This document shows, piece by piece, positions 1-5,123 of a stretch of DNA of 7,879 bases; positions within the stretch are counted from its first letter, which is position 1; each line of letters starts with the position of its first letter. The stretch is from Patescibacteria group bacterium. GTDB taxonomy: Bacteria; Patescibacteriota; Microgenomatia; Levybacterales; UBA12049. Made by a program: the position numbers and the translations under genes. The notes under the pieces were generated by a model. It ran no database searches. It was not told where the DNA came from and worked only from the letters and a program-made list of their open reading frames with translations. Location of the stretch: the NCBI GenBank assembly GCA_030917445.1, contig JAUPUR010000090.1, forward strand, positions 1-7,879. The letters run 5' to 3'.

Positions 1-830
1 AGAATTGCTCCTTGAGTTAAAAGAAAAAATGGACCTTCTGATAATGATGATGTCACTTGTCCCGGAACAGCAAAAACCTTTTTATGGAGTGAAAGTGCTT
101 TTTCCGCCGTAATGAGTGAGCCACTTTTCTTCTGACCTTCAGTGACAAGTAAGCAATCTGATAATGCAGCAATCAATCGATTTCTCGCTGGGAATGATCC
201 TTTTGATGGAACGGTTCCTAATGGATATTCTGAAATAATTGCTCCTTCATGTTCTAAAATGCTTTGATAGATTTTCTCATTCATGCGAGGAAAACAAATA
301 TCCACACCATTTCCCAAAACCGCAACTGTTCTCCCAGATGTTGCAAGTGACGCTTCATGCGCGGTAACATCTACTCCAATGGCAAGTCCAGAAATGATAC
401 AACAACCAGACATTCCTAAATTCATAGCAAATTTCTCAGTAACAATTCGTCCATAGGTACTCATCTTTCGAGTTCCAACAATACCTACTTTGGGAATTTT
501 ACTGAGAATATTTTTATCACCTTTTCCGAAAATACAAATTGGAGGATCTGTAAGAGCAAAAAAACTATCAGGATACTCAGGATCAGATTGTGAGAGATAC
601 CACACTTTTTTTCGTGAAAGTAATTCCTCATATTCATCAATAAAATTTTTTGATCGATACTCCTTAAGTGACTGAATATGTTTTTCTAAAAGTCCGGCAT
701 CTCTCAACTGACTCTCAGGAGCATTATATGCATCGGAAAATGAAGAGCAATATTTTTTTAGACGAAGTAGAGTAACAGGTCCGATACCTGAAATAAGTGA
801 AAAGCCTAAGGCAGCTTGACGATCTGTCAT
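1..830 (-). CDS. dprA: DNA processing protein DprA/Smf (3' end cut by window edge)
   Basis: DprA binds incoming single-stranded DNA in the cytoplasm during natural transformation and loads RecA on it. The window gives the first 276 codons from the ATG at 830..828; the C-terminal part lies outside. Residues 11-30 (SLISGIGPVTLLRLKKY) look like the helix-hairpin-helix at the N-terminus. The Rossmann-like core follows: VGIVGTRKMSTYG at 115-127, SGLAIGVDVTAH at 147-158, VAVLGNGVD at 169-177, FPARNRLIAALSD at 213-225, SGSLITAEKAL at 236-246 and VFAVPG at 252-257, in the order normal for the family. The position after SGLA, usually Arg or Lys, is Ile151 here. The start lies 2 bp after the mrdA stop (TAAAAATG), with no Shine-Dalgarno, so the gene is probably the last visible member of the mre transcript and translationally coupled. 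Family assignment is firm; whether the cell is transformable is not shown. Confidence 0.96.
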   Translation of the reverse strand, partial: MTDRQAALGFSLISGIGPVTLLRLKKYCSSFSDAYNAPESQLRDAGLLEKHIQSLKEYRSKNFIDEYEELLSRKKVWYLSQSDPEYPDSFFALTDPPICIFGKGDKNILSKIPKVGIVGTRKMSTYGRIVTEKFAMNLGMSGCCIISGLAIGVDVTAHEASLATSGRTVAVLGNGVDICFPRMNEKIYQSILEHEGAIISEYPLGTVPSKGSFPARNRLIAALSDCLLVTEGQKKSGSLITAEKALSLHKKVFAVPGQVTSSLSEGPFFLLTQGAI

Positions 831-832
831 TT

Positions 833-2617
833 TTATTTTTTTCGTTCAAACCATTCTTCTAGAATTTTTTTTGCAACAGGTGCAGCCTCCGCCGACCCCT
901 CACCCCTTTCTTCTGCAAGAACAGTGACAATAATTTCTGGATCATATGCTGGAGCAAGAAGAGTTATCCAAGCATGAGGTGCTGTGTCTTCTCCGCCATG
1001 TTCAGCAGTTCCTGTTTTACAAGCAATGGTAATTTTTTTCATTCCAACTTTTGCAGAACCTGATGACTCTTTCACATCGATAATATTTTTGCCATCAGCT
1101 TTTAGTGTTGAATTTTCAACTGCAAAATCAAAAAGCGGGTATGCTGTCCCTCCATTACGACACGCATCAATCATACCTTGCCTTATCAAATTAACTGTTT
1201 TGTCAGTCAACTTACTATCTGCAACAAGTTGAGGCTTGGAATCTTTTACTAAATGAGGAGAATAAATTTTCCCTTTATTTCCAATTGCAGAAGTCCATGC
1301 ATTTACTTGGAGTGGAGTACTTAATAAATATCCCTGACCAATGCCATAGTGATAATTATCACCTAAATACCATTGTTCACCAATTTGTGAGATTTTCCAT
1401 TTTTTTGTAGGCAAGATTCCAGCTGCCTCTCCCGCCAAATCGATTCCTAATTTTTTTCCTACTCCCATTTGTGAGGCAGTTTCTGAAATTCTATCAACAC
1501 CAATCTTCCCTGCAAGAATATAATAAAAAATATCGTTTGAGCGAGCGAGCGCTTTGACGACATTTACTTCTCCGTCTGTCCGACCATACTGAGTATAAAA
1601 CCAATTTGCAAATGAGAATTCTCCTACCCTTACTACCCCAGTGTCTTCTACAACATATTTTTCATCAATAAGGCCTGTATTCAGTCCAGCAGCAGAGGTA
1701 ACAATTTTAAATGTTGAGGCAGGAGGATAAACACCACTAATTGCACGATCTAAAAGAGGAAGATTTACTCCATCAGTCACAATTTCTCCAGCTGATTGAT
1801 ATCCGCTTTCTGATGCTTTGTAACTTTCATCAAGGGTAAAAAGATTTGGATCAAATGAAGGTTTGGAGATAAGTGTTAATATTTCTCCTTGAGGATTTGA
1901 AATAATAACTGCACCTTTTGGGTTGTTCTCCATTGCTCTGTACGCTGCATCCTGAAGTTTTGCATCAAGTGTGAGTGTGATATTATTCCCTGCTACAGCA
2001 TCTGTCTGACCAAGCACTCTTATCTCTTTTCCCGAGGCATCTACCTCAACAAGTTGTTTGCCGTTTATACCTTTGAGAAATGGCTCATACTGCCACTCAA
2101 GTCCAGTCTTTCCCACCCAGTCAGTAATGAGATACTCTGCGTATCTATCGCTTTCCAACTCTTCTTTTGTTATTTGTCCAACATATCCCAGAACATGAGA
2201 AAAAGACTCTTTATAAGGATAACTTCTCATTGAATCAATAAGTATTGAGTCATCCCCATTTGCAATTCCATCAAGTGCCTTATCTCGACTCACTAAATTT
2301 GTTTTTTCTCCCACAATTCTTCGATATCCTGGGGCATTAATAACAAGTGGAGTATTATTCCTATCAAAAAGAATACCGCGTGGAGCAAATATGATTTTTG
2401 TACGAATCCGATTTGAATCAGAAAGGTTTCTATAATAAGCTCCTTTTACCACTTGAAGATTGAGAAGTTGAAAACCTAATATACCCACTCCAACTAGTAA
2501 AATAAAAATGAGAAAAAATCCTCTCAGAGAATAATTTTCTCTCTCAATATACTTTCTTCTAAAAATCTTCTCTGTTTTTATATGATCGCCAAAGGCAATT
2601 CCTGTTTTGATTTTCAT
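833..2617 (-). CDS. mrdA: Penicillin-binding protein 2, peptidoglycan transpeptidase of the elongasome
   Basis: This class B penicillin-binding protein crosslinks stem peptides of new peptidoglycan during side-wall elongation. It is anchored by one N-terminal membrane helix (about 33-53) and its catalytic domain is outside the membrane. The class B N-terminal motif APRGILFDRNNTPL is at 78-91. The transpeptidase motifs are all present: STFK at 301-304 (nucleophile Ser301), SND at 360-362 (the SxD form typical of PBP2) and KTG at 534-536. At 594 residues it is shorter than E. coli PBP2 (633). From recalled family sequence, about 45 residues of the N-terminal head region are missing near residues 100-104, while a loop of roughly 30 residues (500-530) precedes KTG. 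A Cys (533) sits where Gly is common just before KTG. The ATG overlaps the mreD stop (ATGA), so the two are probably coupled. No rodA lies next to it. PBP2 rather than a divisome PBP3 is supported by the mreBCD context and the SxD motif. Confidence 0.96.
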   Translation of the reverse strand: MKIKTGIAFGDHIKTEKIFRRKYIERENYSLRGFFLIFILLVGVGILGFQLLNLQVVKGAYYRNLSDSNRIRTKIIFAPRGILFDRNNTPLVINAPGYRRIVGEKTNLVSRDKALDGIANGDDSILIDSMRSYPYKESFSHVLGYVGQITKEELESDRYAEYLITDWVGKTGLEWQYEPFLKGINGKQLVEVDASGKEIRVLGQTDAVAGNNITLTLDAKLQDAAYRAMENNPKGAVIISNPQGEILTLISKPSFDPNLFTLDESYKASESGYQSAGEIVTDGVNLPLLDRAISGVYPPASTFKIVTSAAGLNTGLIDEKYVVEDTGVVRVGEFSFANWFYTQYGRTDGEVNVVKALARSNDIFYYILAGKIGVDRISETASQMGVGKKLGIDLAGEAAGILPTKKWKISQIGEQWYLGDNYHYGIGQGYLLSTPLQVNAWTSAIGNKGKIYSPHLVKDSKPQLVADSKLTDKTVNLIRQGMIDACRNGGTAYPLFDFAVENSTLKADGKNIIDVKESSGSAKVGMKKITIACKTGTAEHGGEDTAPHAWITLLAPAYDPEIIVTVLAEERGEGSAEAAPVAKKILEEWFERKK

Positions 2618-3051
2618 ACGTGTCTATATGATGACGATTGAACTTGTTTCTTGAAAAATTTCTGGTATATAAAAAACCCACCTGCCGTCATACCAGAGAG
2701 AAAAAATATTTGGCCAAAAAGAAATGGAGTTGAAAAAAGTATACTATATATAATGACAGATACTGCTGTTGCCCCAATCAGAAATGGAAATGAGATAACT
2801 TCAAACTTCCGATCATAAAGAAGAACAATCAAAAGTAAGAGTAAATAGAAAAGACTTGTCATTCCCAAAGGACGAATATGGAGTATATCTAAGATAAGTC
2901 CAATTATAAAAGCCATCGCAAAAACAGAAGGCTTTTTATGTAAAACAAAGAACAAAAGAAGAAAAGGCAGTGCAAATGGAATTGAGAAAAGTGATGCCTC
3001 AAAAAGAATTGCAAAAAAGAAAAAGAAAAATAGAAAAAGAATTTTTACCAT
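2614..3051 (-). CDS. mreD: Rod shape-determining protein MreD
   Basis: MreD is a small integral membrane protein that works with MreB and MreC in the elongation machinery. This one has 145 residues, close to the usual 150-170, and is almost entirely hydrophobic, with about five membrane segments (roughly 3-17, 25-37, 43-58, 66-79 and 88-128, the last probably two). The family signature is recognisable at 51-63, GLILDILHIRPLG, where the Asp and the final Gly match the conserved G-x-x-x-D...LG pattern. A run of six Phe at 8-13 marks the first helix. The C-terminus is short and basic (KFFKKQ). It starts 5 bp after the mreC stop and its TGA overlaps the mrdA ATG. No Shine-Dalgarno is visible, so translation probably relies on coupling from mreC. 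The sequence alone is weakly diagnostic; position between mreC and mrdA makes the call secure. Confidence 0.93.
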   Translation of the reverse strand: MVKILFLFFFFFFAILFEASLFSIPFALPFLLLFFVLHKKPSVFAMAFIIGLILDILHIRPLGMTSLFYLLLLLIVLLYDRKFEVISFPFLIGATAVSVIIYSILFSTPFLFGQIFFLSGMTAGGFFIYQKFFKKQVQSSSYRHV

Positions 3052-3056
3052 GACAT

Positions 3057-3833
3057 TTATTTGAGTACAAAAACTATTGACACACGAGTAATATCCACAA
3101 GACTTTCAATTTCTGCTGTTTGAAAAAGACTACTTGGTTTTTTTACAACAGATGATACTTTACCAAGAACTAAATCAGGTGGACTTCCTGTCCCATCTTC
3201 CTTACGAGACCCTTTTGTCAAAACAAAATCATCTTTCTTCAAACTTTCAGATACGACAACATTATCAAGAAGGAGTGTCGATCCCTGACCTTTAAGCACT
3301 CCAAGTGCGTTTGTTGAACTTGTTTTGGCAGTAATTGAAAATCCTTCTTTTGTTGTTAAATCTACAATACTTATCGACTCTGAAACACGACTGACACGCC
3401 CTATTAAAATATCTTTTACGACAATGACATGACCAACTCTTATTCCATCTTTACTTCCTTTATCAAGAGTAAGAGTTTTGGGCTTACTAACACCTGGAAT
3501 AAATGATTCAAACCCAATTACCTCAGCTGGCAAAAGAGTTTCACTAGAAGGTTGTGTTGTCTGAAATTGATCTCTCAGTGCACGAATTTCTCTTTCTTGT
3601 TCTTCAATTTTGAGTTGATATAACCGTACTTGTTCTTCTTCTTTTGTCAAAATACTTTCATTTTTTTCTCCCTGCGCGAACGCGACAAAAAGATTTTTTT
3701 GTACAGGAACAATTATTTTTTCAATTACCCCTCGAAGTGGCTGGCTGGCTCCACCCACAGTTAAGAGAAGGAGAAAAATAGAGAGCGCTGAGTAGACGAA
3801 AAAAAGAGGAAAATATGAGGATCTTTTCTGCAT
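3057..3833 (-). CDS. mreC: Rod shape-determining protein MreC
   Basis: MreC is a bitopic membrane protein whose extracytoplasmic part dimerises and activates PBP2/RodA, linking MreB inside to wall synthesis outside. Visible in order: a short basic N-terminus (MQKRSS), one membrane helix at about 8-27, a charged coiled coil at about 60-92 (EEEQVRLYQLKIEEQE and following), then the two beta-barrel domains. The core matches the family at 104-145: EVIGFESFIPG, LDKGSKDGIRVG and ILIGRVSRV, followed by SISIVDLTT at 154-161, GVLKGQG at 178-184 and LVLGKVSSV at 221-229. Its 258 residues are slightly under the usual 270-370, with a short C-terminal tail. It follows mreB by 44 bp and precedes mreD by 5 bp. 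The ATG at 3833 has no clear Shine-Dalgarno, but the N-terminal basic-then-hydrophobic pattern supports it. Confidence 0.95.
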   Translation of the reverse strand: MQKRSSYFPLFFVYSALSIFLLLLTVGGASQPLRGVIEKIIVPVQKNLFVAFAQGEKNESILTKEEEQVRLYQLKIEEQEREIRALRDQFQTTQPSSETLLPAEVIGFESFIPGVSKPKTLTLDKGSKDGIRVGHVIVVKDILIGRVSRVSESISIVDLTTKEGFSITAKTSSTNALGVLKGQGSTLLLDNVVVSESLKKDDFVLTKGSRKEDGTGSPPDLVLGKVSSVVKKPSSLFQTAEIESLVDITRVSIVFVLK

Positions 3834-3877
3834 GCACGTATTGTAACGCCGTGAGATGAATCAATCAACCCGTGAGG
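3834..3877. other. mreB-mreC intergenic spacer with a 7-bp direct repeat
   Basis: This is the only gap of more than 5 bp inside the leftward cluster. On the plus strand CCGTGAG occurs at 3849..3855 and again at 3870..3876, a spacing of exactly 21 bp. I see no hairpin strong enough for a terminator and no good promoter, so I read mreB and mreC as cotranscribed. Confidence 0.4.
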
Positions 3878-4996
3878 TTATTTAAGACCACCTATTACTT
3901 TTACCCTATCCAAAAGATCTTGATCTTCAAGGACTTTACCGGTACCTCTCACGACTGATGTTAATGAGTCATCAGACAAAATAACCGGCATATGAGTTCT
4001 CTCAACAATGAGCTGATCGAGCCCTGAGAGATTTGATCCACCACCTGTTACAAGTATTCCTCTTTCTAAAATATCTCCCAAAAGCTCTGGAGGTGCTTCT
4101 TCGATCGCATCTGCAATTCCTTCAATAATTTGTCTCAATACGGGAGATAATGCTTCTCTCACTTCTGCCTCAGTCACCTTGATACTTCGTGGCAATCCAG
4201 TTTCTATGTCCCTACCCCTGACAATAGCCATTTTCTCTGCTGATTCATTTGGTGATTTCATTTCACTATCTTTTTCTTCCTCTTTTGCTTTTGCCCGTGC
4301 ACGAGTTGTTTTTTGATAAGCAGTGCCAATTGAAATTTTTAAGTCCTCTGCAGTTCTCTCTCCTAAAAGAATTCCATGTCTTAATCTCATATAGTGGAGA
4401 ATCGCTTGGTCCATGTCATCTCCTGCAACTTTTAAAGATCGACTCACAACAATTCCACCAAGTGAAATAACTGCAATCTCAGTCGTCCCACCTCCAATAT
4501 CCACCACCATCGCTCCGGTAGACGCGCCAACAGAGATATTTTCCCCAATTGCAGCAGCCATTGGTTCTTCTATCAAGTATGCTTCACCAGCCCCTGCATG
4601 TAGCGCTGCTTCCCATACTGCTCTCCTCTCAACTTCAGTAACTGATGAGGGAATACCGATAACAACTCGAGGGCGTCCAACAATTGATTGGACTGGTGTC
4701 CCAAGAGCAAGAACTTGTTTTATATAATGCGCTATCATCGCTTGTGTTGCATCAAAATCCGAGATGACTCCTCCTTTTAATGGTCTCACGGTAATAATTG
4801 ATGCAGGCGTCTTTCCGACCATTTTTTTGGCTTCACTTCCAATTGCTATTACTTGTTTTGACTTTTTTCGCATAGCCACAACTGAAGGCTCGCGAATGAC
4901 AATTCCTTTTCCTTTTACATACACAAGTGTATTTGCAGTACCCAAATCAATACCAACATCAAGAGTTAAAAAACGAAAGAGTGAGGAGAGTTTCAT
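3878..4996 (-). CDS. mreB: Rod shape-determining protein MreB, bacterial actin
   Basis: MreB is an actin-fold ATPase that forms membrane-bound filaments under the cytoplasmic membrane and organises lateral wall synthesis. The nucleotide-binding elements are intact: phosphate 1 at 14-23 (VGIDLGTANT), EEPMAAAIG at 143-151, phosphate 2 at 164-176 (VVDIGGGTTEIAV) and the adenosine motif at 315-326 (LVTGGGSNLSGL). The N-terminus MKLSSLFRFL could be a short amphipathic membrane anchor. At 372 residues it is about 25 longer than E. coli MreB (347), and the excess sits in one place: a Lys/Glu/Ala-rich segment at about 229-256 between GTAYQ and VRGRD. The VRGRDIETGLP strand after it is normal. It is the first gene of the leftward cluster, and a candidate promoter lies about 80 bp upstream. 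No Shine-Dalgarno is placed for the ATG at 4996; a 3-codon ORF ending in its start codon is described separately. Confidence 0.98.
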   Translation of the reverse strand: MKLSSLFRFLTLDVGIDLGTANTLVYVKGKGIVIREPSVVAMRKKSKQVIAIGSEAKKMVGKTPASIITVRPLKGGVISDFDATQAMIAHYIKQVLALGTPVQSIVGRPRVVIGIPSSVTEVERRAVWEAALHAGAGEAYLIEEPMAAAIGENISVGASTGAMVVDIGGGTTEIAVISLGGIVVSRSLKVAGDDMDQAILHYMRLRHGILLGERTAEDLKISIGTAYQKTTRARAKAKEEEKDSEMKSPNESAEKMAIVRGRDIETGLPRSIKVTEAEVREALSPVLRQIIEGIADAIEEAPPELLGDILERGILVTGGGSNLSGLDQLIVERTHMPVILSDDSLTSVVRGTGKVLEDQDLLDRVKVIGGLK

Positions 4997-5004
4997 ATGC
5001 TCAT
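4993..5004 (-). other. Three-codon ORF overlapping the mreB start
   Basis: Read on the minus strand, ATG AGC ATA TGA (Met-Ser-Ile-stop) begins 8 bases before the mreB ATG, and its stop overlaps that ATG by two bases. A purine-rich AGGGAAG (5022..5016) lies 11 bases upstream of this small start, whereas it is 19 bases from the mreB start. It may be a minimal upstream ORF feeding ribosomes to mreB by reinitiation, or chance. Confidence 0.25.
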
Positions 5005-5043
5005 TATTCTAACAACTTCCCTGATCTCACGCTAGTCTCAATG

Positions 5044-5063
5044 CAAGGAATGATCTTCCCTTG
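5044..5063. repeat. Imperfect inverted repeat in the divergent control region
   Basis: CAAGGAA at 5044..5050 can pair with TTCCCTTG at 5056..5063 around the 5-base centre TGATC, with one bulged base. On the minus strand it lies in the predicted mreB leader; on the plus strand its right arm touches the predicted -35 element (TTGTCC) of the ligase promoter. It could be a repressor site or a leader hairpin. The stem is short, and no T-run follows it in either direction, so it is not a standard terminator. Confidence 0.4.
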
Positions 5064-5089
5064 TCCATAGAATTTTATTATGCTAGGAT
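5061..5089 (+). promoter_or_regulatory. Candidate sigma-70-type promoter for the ligase-def cluster
   Basis: TTGTCC at 5061..5066 (4 of 6 to TTGACA), a 17-bp spacer and TAGGAT at 5084..5089 (4 of 6 to TATAAT), with TG at 5081..5082 giving an extended -10. Transcription would begin near 5096, leaving a leader of about 28 bases that ends in seven T residues before the ATG. Predicted by eye from E. coli-type consensus. Confidence 0.5.
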
Positions 5090-5105
5090 GAGAGCAAAGC
5101 CACAA
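5077..5105 (-). promoter_or_regulatory. Candidate sigma-70-type promoter for the mreB-dprA cluster
   Basis: On the minus strand TTGTGG (5105..5100, 3 of 6) and CATAAT (5082..5077, 5 of 6) are separated by 17 bp. The leader to the mreB ATG would be about 75 bases and contains the inverted repeat at 5044..5063. An alternative -10, TAGAAT, lies closer to mreB (near 5009) but lacks a recognisable -35. The -10 boxes of the two divergent promoters are adjacent. Confidence 0.45.
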
Positions 5106-5123
5106 AAGTGAGCACGTTTTTTT

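Noticed and set aside
490..675. Open frame of 61 codons on the plus strand
   Set aside because: It lies wholly inside dprA on the opposite strand, and its translation shows no domain or start signal.
984..1232. Open frame of 82 codons on the plus strand
   Set aside because: Antisense to the well-conserved transpeptidase end of mrdA; a by-product of its codon pattern.
2614..2616. TGA possibly read as Gly, as in Gracilibacteria
   Set aside because: Treating it as Gly would extend mreD by only 12 unremarkable residues; the ATGA overlap with mrdA is a standard stop-start junction, and no conserved Gly in the other genes is coded by TGA.
4249..5012. Three plus-strand open frames antisense to mreB
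   Set aside because: All mirror mreB codons, with no independent coding signature; the last one runs into the promoter region.
5108..5123. GTGAGCAC followed by seven T residues as a terminator
   Set aside because: The possible stem is only 3 bp with a 2-base loop, and it lies directly before the ligase ATG, where termination would make no sense.
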